A DNA stretch of 64,000 bases from Paraburkholderia sediminicola (GTDB taxonomy: Bacteria; Pseudomonadota; Gammaproteobacteria; Burkholderiales; Burkholderiaceae). Shown one piece after another: positions 34,535 to 43,086 of this stretch. The translations under genes were made by a program, and so were the position numbers. The notes beneath the pieces are model-generated. The model ran no database searches. It saw only the letters and a program-made list of their open reading frames with translations, and had not been told where the DNA came from. Position 1 is the first letter of the stretch; the number at the start of each line of letters is the position of its first letter. Where the stretch lies: NCBI RefSeq assembly GCF_902859805.1, contig NZ_CADIKC010000004.1:496001-560000 (forward strand), in the 5' to 3' direction.

Positions 34535-35587
34535 ATGAGCACGACTTACGCCTATGCAGCGACCGACGCGACCGCGCCGCTCGCTCCGTTCGAAATCCAG
34601 CGCCGCGAACTGCGCGCCCATGACGTGCAGATGGAAGTCCTGTTTTGCGGTGTGTGCCATTCCGACTTGCACCAGGCACGCAACGAATGGAAGAACACGG
34701 TTTTTCCGGTGGTGCCGGGCCATGAAATTGTCGGTCGTGTGACGGCGGTTGGCCCGGACGTGACGAAGTACAAGGCAGGCGATCTGGTGGGCGTGGGATG
34801 TCTGGTCGATTCGTGCCGTACGTGTGCGAGCTGCGAGGAAGGTCTCGAGCAGTATTGCGAAAACGGTTTTGTCGGCACGTACAACGGTGTGGACCGGGTT
34901 GACGGCCAGATCACTTACGGCGGTTATTCCACGCAACTGGTGGTGGATGAGGCATTCACGCTGCGCGTGCCGGAGAATCTCGACCCGGCGGGTGTGGCGC
35001 CGTTGCTGTGCGCCGGTATCACGACATATTCGCCGCTGCGCACGTGGGGTGCCGGTCCTGGCAAGAAGGTCGGGATTGTCGGCCTGGGCGGCCTGGGTCA
35101 CATGGGCGTGAAATTGGCCCGTGCGATGGGCGCGCATGTCGTCTTGTTTACGACGTCGCCGTCGAAGATTGAAGATGCCAAGCGGCTGGGTGCGCATGAA
35201 GTTGTCATCTCGAAGAATGCTGAAGAGATGGGCGCGCATGCCAATAGCTTCGATTTCATTCTGAATACGGTGGCCGCGCAGCATGATTTGAATCCGTTTT
35301 TGAATCTGCTCAAGCGTGATGGGACGATGACACTGGTTGGAGCGCCGGAGCATGACCATCCGTCGCCGCAAGTGTTCAATCTGATCTTTCAGCGCCGCCG
35401 GCTGGCTGGGTCGTTGATTGGTGGGATTGCTGAGACGCAGGAAATGCTCGATTTTTGCGGCGAACATGGGATTACTTCGGATATTGAGGTGATTCCTATG
35501 CAGGGGATTAATGACGCGTTTGAACGGATGCTTAAGAGTGATGTTAAGTATCGGTTTGTTGTTGATCTGGATTCCTTACGGAAGTGA
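34535..35587 (+). CDS. Zinc-dependent alcohol dehydrogenase, YahK/CAD-like, NADP-type
   Basis: 350 residues from the ATG with GGAG upstream. Catalytic zinc ligands include Cys41 (GVCHSD) and His63 (PGHE). The structural zinc is held by Cys94, 97, 100 and 108 (SCRTCASC...C). The cofactor site contains VGLGGLGHMG. The pattern CGVCHSDLHQARNEW is typical of the YahK/cinnamyl alcohol dehydrogenase branch that reduces a broad range of aldehydes with NADPH. It is divergent from the AraC-type regulator and followed directly by a hairpin repeat region. Confidence 0.93.
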   Translation: MSTTYAYAATDATAPLAPFEIQRRELRAHDVQMEVLFCGVCHSDLHQARNEWKNTVFPVVPGHEIVGRVTAVGPDVTKYKAGDLVGVGCLVDSCRTCASCEEGLEQYCENGFVGTYNGVDRVDGQITYGGYSTQLVVDEAFTLRVPENLDPAGVAPLLCAGITTYSPLRTWGAGPGKKVGIVGLGGLGHMGVKLARAMGAHVVLFTTSPSKIEDAKRLGAHEVVISKNAEEMGAHANSFDFILNTVAAQHDLNPFLNLLKRDGTMTLVGAPEHDHPSPQVFNLIFQRRRLAGSLIGGIAETQEMLDFCGEHGITSDIEVIPMQGINDAFERMLKSDVKYRFVVDLDSLRK

Positions 35588-35604
35588 TTTTGCTTTTTGT
35601 TTTT

Positions 35605-35850
35605 TCCTTTTGCGGTGGCTTTGGCCGTGTTCCTGGGGCTTTGGCCTTTCCTTGATTTGGTAGTGGTCTATTAGCGTTGCCCCTGTGCGGGGCGGCACCT
35701 ACTTTTCTTTGCTTGCCGCAAAGAAAAGTAGGCAAAAGAAAGCGGCTCAAACCACTCCTGCTAAGTGGGCACCATGGTCTGCTGCAGGTAGTGGTGCGAC
35801 TGGAATCCGTGCTCTCGCACATTCCGCGCTAGTGACAAAGGATTCATCCG
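35605..35850 (+). repeat. Left arm of a large imperfect inverted repeat
   Basis: This roughly 245-bp segment is closely repeated in opposite orientation at 36120-36395. Shared pieces in order are a CCTTTTGCGG(T/C)GGC block, GGCTTTGGCCTTTCCTTGATTTG, TAGTGGTCTATTAGCGTTGC, CCCTGTGCGGGGCGGCACC, the hairpin at 35698-35732, AGGCAAAAGAAAGC, then CTAAGTGGG and AGTGACAAAGG with weaker matching. The pair resembles an interspersed element rather than a gene; it occupies the space right after the alcohol dehydrogenase stop. Arm ends are approximate, read by eye. Confidence 0.85.
35698..35732. repeat. 15-bp hairpin in left repeat arm
   Basis: CCTACTTTTCTTTGC (35698-35712) pairs perfectly with GCAAAGAAAAGTAGG (35718-35732) around the loop TTGCC. 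There is no T-run after it, so it is not a standard terminator. Confidence 0.9.
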
Positions 35851-36119
35851 CTCCCACTCCGCACTGCGTGCGTCGCGGACGGGGCTGCGTGGGAAACCAG
35901 CGGCTTCGCTTTTGCGCAGCGCGGGCCGTCGGCTTCGCCTCGGCGATGCGCCGGCGCACTTATGGGCGAACCCCACTTCAAATAAATATCGATCGATCGC
36001 TCGCGGTGGCGGTGGCGATGCAATAACGAGTCATGGTGCCGAAAAAACACGAGAGCCCAAACCCAAAGGCTCGACCGCGAGAGCACCAACGTAGCGAGCG
36101 GTTTTAAGAATAACGCTTC

Positions 36120-36395
36120 AGCGCGCGCAGCGCCGCTGGAAGTATGACGCCTTTGTCACTGGCGTATGTAGGTGCACGAACCCAGATTCCAGATGCACCA
36201 CTACCCGTGGCAGGCCACGGGCCCCACTTAGCATTAGCGGTTTGAGCTGCTTTCTTTTGCCTACTTTTCTTTGCAGCCGGCAAAGAAAAGTAGGTGCCGC
36301 CCCGCACAGGGGCAACGCTAATAGACCACTAACAAATCAAGGAAAGGCCAAAGCCATAAGAACACGGACAATGCCGCCGCAAAAGGCAAAAAAAC
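36120..36395 (-). repeat. Right arm of the large imperfect inverted repeat
   Basis: The reverse-complement partner of 35605-35850, lying just upstream of the LysR gene. It has the same order of blocks and the same hairpin with a different loop. A frame on this arm (36104-36307, minus strand) encodes the same peptide start (MRGGTYFSL) as one on the left arm. Because the match tracks the DNA, I treat these as repeat-borne frames, not genes. The intervening about 270 bp (35851-36119) are unique and hold no supported gene. Confidence 0.85.
36260..36294. repeat. 15-bp hairpin in right repeat arm
   Basis: CCTACTTTTCTTTGC (36260-36274) pairs with GCAAAGAAAAGTAGG (36280-36294) around loop AGCCG. The stem is identical to the left copy while the loop differs. 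Confidence 0.9.
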
Positions 36396-36425
36396 TACCC
36401 TCTCTCACTAACAGGAGTTTGAATC

Positions 36426-37382
36426 GTGATTGACAGAATAACTGCAATGCGGACATTCATCCGAATCGTGGACACCAACAGCTTCACCCGCGCAGCGGAA
36501 TCCCTCAACATCCCCCGCGCGACCGCGACAACCATTGTCCAGAACCTGGAAGCACTGCTAGGCACCCCTCTCCTAACCCGCACGACGCGGCGCCTAAGCA
36601 TCACCCCGGAAGGCGCAGCCTACTACGAGCGCTGCGCGCAAATCCTCGCCGACATCGACGAAATGGAAGCGAGCCTCCGTCACGCAACGGATAACCTGAC
36701 CGGCCGCCTGCGCATAGAAATGCCCGGCGCGGTAGCAAGCACCATCGTCCTGCCCGCACTGGAGGACTTCCACAACCGCTACCCGAATCTCGATCTCGCC
36801 ATCGGCATCAGCAACCGCACGGTCGACCTGATCTCGGAAGCCATCGACTGCAGTATCCAGCTAGGCGAATTGCCCGACTCGAATCTGATCGCGCGGCAAT
36901 TGGGCACCCTCGAACACGTGACATGCGCGAGCCCGGCTTATCTGGCCCGACATGGCACGCCCGTCGACCTCGACGATCTGCGCGGACACGTCGCGGTCAA
37001 TTGCATGTCGCCGCATAACGGCCGCGAAGTCGACTTCGACTTCGAAGTGGACGGCGAAGCGCAAAACGTCAAGGTCAGAGGCTTCGTTAAAGTCAGCGAC
37101 GAGCAGGCTTATCTCACCTGCGGATTGCAAGGTCTGGGGCTGATCCAGCCCGCGCGAATCGCCGCACAGCCCTACCTCGATTCAGGACTGTTGCGCGAAG
37201 TACTGCCGCAATGGAAACCCGTGCCGATGCCGGTCTCGGTCGCGTATGTGAAAAACCGCCGGGTGTCGCCTCGCGTGAGAGCTTTCGTCGACTGGCTCGC
37301 GGAGTTGTTCGAGCAGACCGAACACGTCGATCAGGACCTGTCGCGAGTGCGTCAGTTGTTGCGTGGCCTGCATCCCGCTTGA
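36426..37382 (+). CDS. LysR-family transcriptional regulator
   Basis: 318 residues from a GTG codon with AGGAG eight bases upstream. The N-terminal winged helix (about 4-62) contains FTRAAESLNIPRATATTIVQNLE and a TRRLSITPEG wing. The effector domain (about 90-300) opens with GRLRIEMPGAVAST, the CrgA-like branch of LysR regulators. It sits immediately downstream of the repeat arm and is convergent with the nucleoside hydrolase gene. Target and inducer are unknown. Confidence 0.92.
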   Translation: MIDRITAMRTFIRIVDTNSFTRAAESLNIPRATATTIVQNLEALLGTPLLTRTTRRLSITPEGAAYYERCAQILADIDEMEASLRHATDNLTGRLRIEMPGAVASTIVLPALEDFHNRYPNLDLAIGISNRTVDLISEAIDCSIQLGELPDSNLIARQLGTLEHVTCASPAYLARHGTPVDLDDLRGHVAVNCMSPHNGREVDFDFEVDGEAQNVKVRGFVKVSDEQAYLTCGLQGLGLIQPARIAAQPYLDSGLLREVLPQWKPVPMPVSVAYVKNRRVSPRVRAFVDWLAELFEQTEHVDQDLSRVRQLLRGLHPA

Positions 37383-37419
37383 GGCGGGTTTCATGCAGGC
37401 CCGCAACACCATGGACGCG

Positions 37420-38577
37420 TTAGTTCGGTAGCGTCACCGGTACCGGACGTGTCAGCAGATCAACGTAGAAATTGAAAAAGGTCGGATTGTCGAAGCGTTT
37501 CACCACCGTCATCTTCTGCAAACCCGCCGGCGGCGAACTGGTGTAACCGGTCGACTTGCCGTCATTCGCGCCAAAGCTCATATCCACATCCACCCATTCG
37601 TCCACCGTCTGCGTCGCAAACGACGGATGCATCAGATACGCCAGCGTCAACGTGTCCCAGATGTTCGTGGTGTAGTTCGGATTCGTTTCAAAACCGTTCT
37701 TACCGTCGAAACCATAGCCGTTCAAAGTCTTGAATAGCTGCGTGATGATGGTCTGTTTGCTCGGGTCATGCGCAACGCGGTCGTACAGCGCTTTGTCCAT
37801 CTTCACGGTGTCCGTCACGTCGAGCGGAATCACCACCTGTTTGATCGGCAGGCGCAACACTGTCTTCGCCGCTTCCGGATCGAACCACCAGTTAAATTCA
37901 GCTGTGGGCGTCGTGTTGCCAGGCACGTCGATCGCACCGCCCATGTAGATGATCTGTTTGATCAGCGGAACGATCTCAGGATGCTGACGCGTGGCGAGTG
38001 CGATGTTGGTCAGCGGGCCGATCGCCAGAATCGTGACCTCGCCAGGATATTGCTTCACCGAATCGACGATGAAATCCACTGCGCTCTTGCCCTGCACTTT
38101 CGTGTGCGTGGCGAAGCCGTCCGGCGGTGCAATGAGGTCGCTATCCGATTTCGGCTCGGGCGTATTCCACGCGCCGAGATAGCCGTCACCGCCAGGGAAT
38201 TGTTTCTGCTCAGCCTGGATGGTGGCGAAATCATGCGACAGCGCATAATTGGCGCCCGCATAGACACCGATCTGATTTTCAACGCCCAGACGCTCAACCG
38301 ATTTCAATGCGTCCGCTACGCCCTGCTTCAGCCATTGATTGCCGGAGACCACCGTAATACCCAATACTTTCAGTGAACCTTGCGCCTGCAATTGCGCAGC
38401 CATTACACCGAGTTGGCCGTCGTCGCTCAACGTGTTGTAGTCGCTGTCGATAATCACCCTGGGCGGATTCGTCTGCGCATTGATATCGTTCCCGCCACAT
38501 GCCGAGAGCGCCGAGACGGCCACCACGCTTGCCACGCAGGTCAACGCCACGAAAAGTCCCTTCACGGTTGTCTCCAT
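37420..38577 (-). CDS. Nucleoside hydrolase (IunH family) with a lipoprotein signal
   Basis: 385 residues. The N-terminus has a hydrophobic signal with lipobox LSAC (Cys27), which is unusual for a family best known as cytosolic. The calcium-binding cluster is Asp44, Asp46, Asp52 and Asp53 in IDSDYNTLSDDGQ, two residues longer than the usual DxDxGxDD. The family segments LAIGPLTNIALA, IIYMGGA and AEFNWWFDPEAA are all present, so catalytic competence is likely. An exported enzyme of this type would split extracellular or periplasmic purine or pyrimidine ribosides for salvage. Its convergent and divergent neighbours give no pathway link. Confidence 0.88.
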   Translation of the reverse strand: METTVKGLFVALTCVASVVAVSALSACGGNDINAQTNPPRVIIDSDYNTLSDDGQLGVMAAQLQAQGSLKVLGITVVSGNQWLKQGVADALKSVERLGVENQIGVYAGANYALSHDFATIQAEQKQFPGGDGYLGAWNTPEPKSDSDLIAPPDGFATHTKVQGKSAVDFIVDSVKQYPGEVTILAIGPLTNIALATRQHPEIVPLIKQIIYMGGAIDVPGNTTPTAEFNWWFDPEAAKTVLRLPIKQVVIPLDVTDTVKMDKALYDRVAHDPSKQTIITQLFKTLNGYGFDGKNGFETNPNYTTNIWDTLTLAYLMHPSFATQTVDEWVDVDMSFGANDGKSTGYTSSPPAGLQKMTVVKRFDNPTFFNFYVDLLTRPVPVTLPN

Positions 38578-38661
38578 TTTATGCAGTCATACTGCTCGAA
38601 TAAGGAGACTCATGATAGACGTAAACCTAACGAAATAAAATCGTCAGATTTAATGCGTAAT

Positions 38662-39756
38662 TCATGGAATCAGCTTTCTGCGCCTTAAATCATCGAAAAT
38701 ACCGATAAACATCGCCTCGGTATCGACAAATTCATGAAACCCGAAACGCCGCGCTTTTGATCCGTCGCCGAACATATCGTAGTCCCAGGAGAAAACGAAA
38801 TCCGCGAAACGCCATGACGAGACATCCCGATAGGGAACGGCTTGCAGGCCGTGCCTGACTGCCATCGCGTTCCACAATGATTCTTTGTCAGCCATGACCG
38901 TGTCGAGCGACATAGGCAACGGCGGCGCCACGTCGAGCTCGAAATAGCGGGCGATCTTCGGCCACATGTCGTTCCAGCGGAACAGGTCGCCATTGTTGAT
39001 GTTGAACGCCTGATTCGCGGCGCGCGGCTCGGTCGCAGCCCAAACCGTTGCGCGCGCAAGCAAACCGGCATCGGTCATTTCCAGCAGTTTGTCGTAGGCA
39101 CCTGGCTTGCCGGGAAAGCGCAAAGGCAAGCCGAGCTCTTTCGATATCGACGCATACACTGCGATCGCCACCGCCAGATTCATCGGGTTACCCAACGCAA
39201 AGCCGCCCACCACCGAAGGCCGGATCGCCGACCAGCTCCACGGCTTACCCTGCTGGCGCGACTCGAGGAAAGTCTGCTGGTCGAACATGAACTCAGGCGG
39301 CATGAAATGCGCATCGTCCTCGCGCGCCGGCGTCTTGAACGGGCCTAGATGGCCACCGTACACCTTGTAACCCTGCATCAGGCTCACATGCTGCAAGCCC
39401 GCAGCAACCGGTTCGAGGGCATCGAGCACGTTGACCAGCATCGCCAGATTAGGCGGCACCAGTTCGGCCCAGGTAGGACGGTCCTGATATGCGGCATAGA
39501 ACACGTGCGTGACGCGATCCAATGCGTGATCCAAAGCGTGATCCAAAGCGTGATCCAAAGCGCGCAGTTTCGACTCGGTGTCGGCCGGATCGAGCAGATC
39601 GACGGCGATGTATTGCACCCGTTCCCGAGCCTCGCCGCCGCGGCGCGAGAGGCCGATCACCTCCCAATCGTCGAGCGTGGCCAGATGATCAACCAGATTG
39701 CGCCCGATCACACCCTGCGCGCCCACCACCAACGCCACCTTCCTTGTTGCGTTCAT
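38662..39756 (-). CDS. SDR-family NAD(P)-dependent oxidoreductase, PRISE (progesterone 5-beta-reductase)-like
   Basis: 364 residues from the ATG giving MNATRKVA; a GGGAG sits seven bases upstream, whereas the ATG two codons earlier is too close to it. The Rossmann start GAQGVIG (12-18) is an extended-SDR fingerprint. Segments VFYAAYQDRP, MQGYKVYGGHLGP and WSAIRPSVVGG resemble the PRISE enzymes, in which a Tyr in the GYKVYG region assists reduction of activated C=C bonds. Enone reduction is the likely reaction; the substrate is unknown. Residues 67-80 contain LDHALDHALDHALD, encoded by a 12-bp tandem repeat. The gene is divergent from a LysR gene, a probable regulator pair. Confidence 0.85.
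   Translation of the reverse strand: MNATRKVALVVGAQGVIGRNLVDHLATLDDWEVIGLSRRGGEARERVQYIAVDLLDPADTESKLRALDHALDHALDHALDRVTHVFYAAYQDRPTWAELVPPNLAMLVNVLDALEPVAAGLQHVSLMQGYKVYGGHLGPFKTPAREDDAHFMPPEFMFDQQTFLESRQQGKPWSWSAIRPSVVGGFALGNPMNLAVAIAVYASISKELGLPLRFPGKPGAYDKLLEMTDAGLLARATVWAATEPRAANQAFNINNGDLFRWNDMWPKIARYFELDVAPPLPMSLDTVMADKESLWNAMAVRHGLQAVPYRDVSSWRFADFVFSWDYDMFGDGSKARRFGFHEFVDTEAMFIGIFDDLRRRKLIP
39512..39559 (-). repeat. 12-bp tandem repeat inside the SDR gene
   Basis: Three perfect copies of GCGTGATCCAAA (39524-39535, 39536-39547, 39548-39559) follow one degenerate copy at 39512-39523. The period of 12 keeps the reading frame and encodes LDHA units. Confidence 0.92.
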
Positions 39757-39880
39757 TGCCATGCTCCCGATCACTCTTTTTGTTGCGACGGCCCACGCCG
39801 TTCGGCAACTGAAAGATATCGGCACAACAGCGCTTTCGGTAGACTGCCTGATGGCATATCACCTGTGAACTGGACTCACG

Positions 39881-40789
39881 ATGGCACGTTTGGATGTGAA
39901 CCGTTCCGGCGAGCTCGAAGTGTTCGTGCGCGCGGTCGAACTAGGCGGGTTTTCGGCAGCGGCTCGCGCGCTGGGGATGACGCCGTCGGCAGTCAGCAAA
40001 CTGGTGTCACGCCTCGAAGCCCGGCTGGGCGCGCGGCTGGTGAACCGCTCGACACGCAATCTGCAACTCACACCGGAAGGCTGCGTATTTTACGAACGCG
40101 GCGTGCGCGTGCTCGCCGAACTCGACGAAACCGAACGCGGTGCCGCCACCGGCGCGGCCCCCCGTGGCCGACTGCGCGTGCATGCGAACGTACCGCTCGG
40201 AAGGCACTATCTGCTGCCGCTCGTGCCTGAATTTCTTGCTGCCCATCCCGACATTACGCTCGATATCGTGCTGACCGATCAGGTGGTCGACCTGCTCGAA
40301 CAGCGCACTGATCTCGCGCTGCGCAGCGGTCCGCTGAAGGATTCGCAACTGGTGGCGCGCAAATTGGGCGACGCGAAAATGGTGATTGTTGGTGCACCGG
40401 CCTATCTGGCGCGCAACGGTACGCCACAAACGCCCGCTGATCTGGCCGCGCATAACCGGCTGGGATTCGGCTTTGCAAGAGCGACGAGTGGCTGGCCATT
40501 GCTCGACGCTGAGCAACGGCGGATAGAAGTACCCGTGGAAGGCAATGCGCAGGTCGGCGATGGTGAAACGCTTCGTCAGCTCGTGCTGGCCGGCGTGGGT
40601 CTGGCGCGGCTTGCCGCCTTTCAGGTGCGTGAAGATGTCGCTGCCGGCCGACTCACCGTGTTGCTCGAAGCATTCGATTCCGGCGAGACCGAGCCAATCA
40701 ACGCGCTTTATCTTGGCCAGGGCGGTCATCTGCCCGCCCGTGTACGCGCGCTGCTCGACTTTCTGGTGGAACGGATGCGCGTGGAGTGA
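39881..40789 (+). CDS. LysR-family transcriptional regulator
   Basis: 302 residues. The winged helix lies at about 8-65 (GFSAAARALGMTPSAVSKLVS, wing NLQLTPEG). The effector domain starts near GRLRVHANVPLGRHYLLP and contains LVARKLGDAKMVIVGAP. It is divergent from the SDR gene with 124 bp between the starts, the typical LysR arrangement for a regulator and its target, with a binding site expected in that gap. No separate inducer hint is visible. Confidence 0.92.
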   Translation: MARLDVNRSGELEVFVRAVELGGFSAAARALGMTPSAVSKLVSRLEARLGARLVNRSTRNLQLTPEGCVFYERGVRVLAELDETERGAATGAAPRGRLRVHANVPLGRHYLLPLVPEFLAAHPDITLDIVLTDQVVDLLEQRTDLALRSGPLKDSQLVARKLGDAKMVIVGAPAYLARNGTPQTPADLAAHNRLGFGFARATSGWPLLDAEQRRIEVPVEGNAQVGDGETLRQLVLAGVGLARLAAFQVREDVAAGRLTVLLEAFDSGETEPINALYLGQGGHLPARVRALLDFLVERMRVE

Positions 40790-40902
40790 CGCGCACCGCT
40801 ATCGGCCAAACTGCAGATCCCCAAAACGCTGCGGCAGTGGATGTGAACCGCGTGAACCGCATGCGCCGCGAGCCACCAGGACGCACGGCGCATTATCCAA
40901 AC

Positions 40903-41847
40903 TTACGGCTGACGTGCCTGCGGCGCAGCCCCCGGACAAGCCGGGTCTTTACCCCAATGGCCATCGCACACGCGCCAGCGGCACAACTGGTCTTCAAAGA
41001 AGCCGCGTTGCCCGCACTCTTTCACGCGTTCGGCCAATTTGGCGTTCCCAGGCGCCGCCGATGCGCTGACCTTGGTGGCGGTGCTGCCGTCTGCCGCTTT
41101 CGCGTCAGCCGGTTTGGTGCGCGCCACGAGTGCGGCCAATAGATCGGCATCCGAATCATCTTTCGAAGCATTACCGGCCGGGCGCGATTTCTTCGTTTGA
41201 GCGACGGCGGTTGGCGCGCTCGCGTGATGATTGCTTGCGCTCGCGCTCTCCTTCTTGCTGTGCGCCGCCGTGTCGTGCTTCGCATTGCTGGCGACAGCCG
41301 TCGAGCTCTTACCGTGCTTTGCCGCCGGCACCGTGACCGCCGACGCAGACGTTGCGGACGCAACCGGTGTAGATGCGGTGCTCGGCTCAGCGCCATCGGC
41401 AAGCGCGCGCGACAAGCGGCTTTCATCGCCACTTGCAGGCGCACTCGCGGACGCCGCTGGCGCCTTGCTGTCGCTGTCGTCAGCAACAATCGTGGCCGCT
41501 TGCGACGAGGCCGCAGCCGGCGCCTCCGCTTTCGCAGTGACCTGCGGCGCGCCGCTCGCGGCGGACGCCGGCACGGCAGCTTTCGCAGCGTTAGCGGGCG
41601 TGGCTGACGCCAACGACTCCGTCTGCACACGCTGCTGCATATGCCATGCGCCCCAACCGCCGGCCGCGATCACCAGCAGGGCGACCAGCAGCAGCGGCGC
41701 TTTGGACCGGCGTGGTTTATCGGTAGGCGGCTCGACGCGGCCTTCCAGATTCGCGAGAATTCGCGAACCATTGCCATCGGCGCCCTTAGCCTTATCGGAT
41801 AACAGGCTAGGTGGGGCTTTGGAATTCGAACTTTCCGGCGCACTCAT
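40903..41847 (-). CDS. Ala-rich single-pass membrane protein with a four-Cys tail, at the T6SS edge (TagY-position)
   Basis: 314 residues. A cytoplasmic N-terminus of about 48 residues precedes one transmembrane helix (about 51-68). A long Ala/Ser/Lys-rich, probably disordered periplasmic stalk of about 200 residues leads to a short tail with Cys278, Cys289, Cys294 and Cys304 in a basic and aromatic setting (ERVKECGQ, DQLCRWRVCDGHW, PACPG). No catalytic domain is recognised. It adjoins tagX, and its position corresponds to the gene I recall as tagY in B. cenocepacia; that name is a memory of gene order, not homology I could test. A stalk plus disulfide-rich tail suggests an envelope anchor or partner. 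Confidence 0.7.
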   Translation of the reverse strand: MSAPESSNSKAPPSLLSDKAKGADGNGSRILANLEGRVEPPTDKPRRSKAPLLLVALLVIAAGGWGAWHMQQRVQTESLASATPANAAKAAVPASAASGAPQVTAKAEAPAAASSQAATIVADDSDSKAPAASASAPASGDESRLSRALADGAEPSTASTPVASATSASAVTVPAAKHGKSSTAVASNAKHDTAAHSKKESASASNHHASAPTAVAQTKKSRPAGNASKDDSDADLLAALVARTKPADAKAADGSTATKVSASAAPGNAKLAERVKECGQRGFFEDQLCRWRVCDGHWGKDPACPGAAPQARQP

Positions 41848-41972
41848 TCACTGTCTCATTGAATCCTGGATTATTTCGCCGTGATAATACCGTTCCGGCT
41901 CCTCTCCGAGCAGGCCTGATTCTAAGAGCAAGCATTACAAAATACAATTGTTTCCAATTTCCGGGGTCGACT

Positions 41973-42818
41973 TTGATTGCCGTAGTACTTCTCGCCTATT
42001 TCGCCTTCGCCGTTGTGATCGCCGCAATGCTGCTATTGCCGGCGGTACGCGCCTCTTTATTAGGCGCCGCACTCGCCATTCATGGCCGCGTTATGCGCGG
42101 AGCATCTCAAGGTGCTTCACGTGCTCGCGGTCAATTAGTGCGTTCGGCAAAAATTTCGCAATCGACTGCAGTCGATATGCAAAAGTTACTGGCAAAGCGG
42201 CGCTTGCTGATTTTTACCACCACAGGTATTCTTGCGACGCCGCCATTGGTGGCATTGGCTTTACGCGGCCGGCAATTATTCCAATTCGATGACACTGCAC
42301 GGGTTCCGGATGAGAAAATTGCCGCATTATTGAATGGCGAACAGCTCGTGCCCCCGCCGCCGCTGCCGCCCGAGGTATTTGCAACACAGGAAGTGGAGCA
42401 GATTCGGCCCGCGCTGAAAGACGCGAGCCGCGACTGGAATTTGCTCGATGCCGATTTCAGAACGCGTTTATTGCTCGTTTACAAAATCATGCACGAGCAG
42501 TATGGGTATGAAATGGCATTGCTGGAAGGTTATCGCAGTCCGGAGCGGCAAAACCGCCTGGCGCAAATGGGGGGCAACGTCACCAATGCCGCAGCGTTTC
42601 AAAGCTATCACCAATACGGTCTTGCCGCTGACAATGCGTTTTTGCGCGACGGCAAGCTCGTCATTTCAGAAAAAGATCCCTGGGCCATGCGAGGCTATCA
42701 GTTATACGGACAGACGGCCGAACAGGTCGGCCTGACGTGGGGTGGCCGTTGGAAATTGATGGATCTCGGGCACGTTGAATATCACAAACCCGGCTTCGTC
42801 CTGGGGCGTGGTCATTAA
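41973..42818 (+). CDS. tagX: T6SS-associated M15-type peptidoglycan hydrolase (TagX-like)
   Basis: 281 residues from a TTG codon with GGGG upstream; an in-frame ATG start 162 bp earlier would overlap the divergent neighbour and adds no recognisable sequence. Two transmembrane helices (1-24 and 79-98) place the C-terminal domain in the periplasm. The M15 carboxypeptidase fold shows GYRSPERQN (Arg188), zinc ligands His213 and Asp220 (SYHQYGLAAD), the catalytic-acid region LGHVEYH (His267, Glu269) and His271. TagX of Acinetobacter is an L,D-endopeptidase that opens peptidoglycan for T6SS assembly. The same job is inferred here from family and position, upstream of tssM. Confidence 0.85.
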   Translation: MIAVVLLAYFAFAVVIAAMLLLPAVRASLLGAALAIHGRVMRGASQGASRARGQLVRSAKISQSTAVDMQKLLAKRRLLIFTTTGILATPPLVALALRGRQLFQFDDTARVPDEKIAALLNGEQLVPPPPLPPEVFATQEVEQIRPALKDASRDWNLLDADFRTRLLLVYKIMHEQYGYEMALLEGYRSPERQNRLAQMGGNVTNAAAFQSYHQYGLAADNAFLRDGKLVISEKDPWAMRGYQLYGQTAEQVGLTWGGRWKLMDLGHVEYHKPGFVLGRGH

Positions 42819-43086
42819 GGCGAAGCGGGCAATAAAGAGGTTGGCAATGGGGCGTTCAAGCAAATTTTCTGGCAAAAATCGGCAATGCCGCATGCATAAC
42901 GGCATTCGCTCCATCGCCATCTGCGGGAAATCTCATGGCGGATTTAACAATCCTGCCGCATTCACCGTCACCTGAATATGCTTTCGATTTATTTCAAACG
43001 CGGCGCAGGCAGACTTTGCCCGCGCTCGCGTCATGCTGTTTGCCACACACGCGCCACAACACACATCACCAAGACCTGAACGGCTT

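Noticed and set aside
35685..36307. Frames starting MRGGTYFSL on the two repeat arms
   Set aside because: They follow the DNA repeat, extend into unrelated sequence and carry no domain; treated as repeat-borne frames, not genes.
42884..42906. AATGCCG/CGGCATT hairpin between tagX and tssM as a terminator
   Set aside because: No T-run follows on either strand and the stem is short; could be an operator but evidence is too thin.
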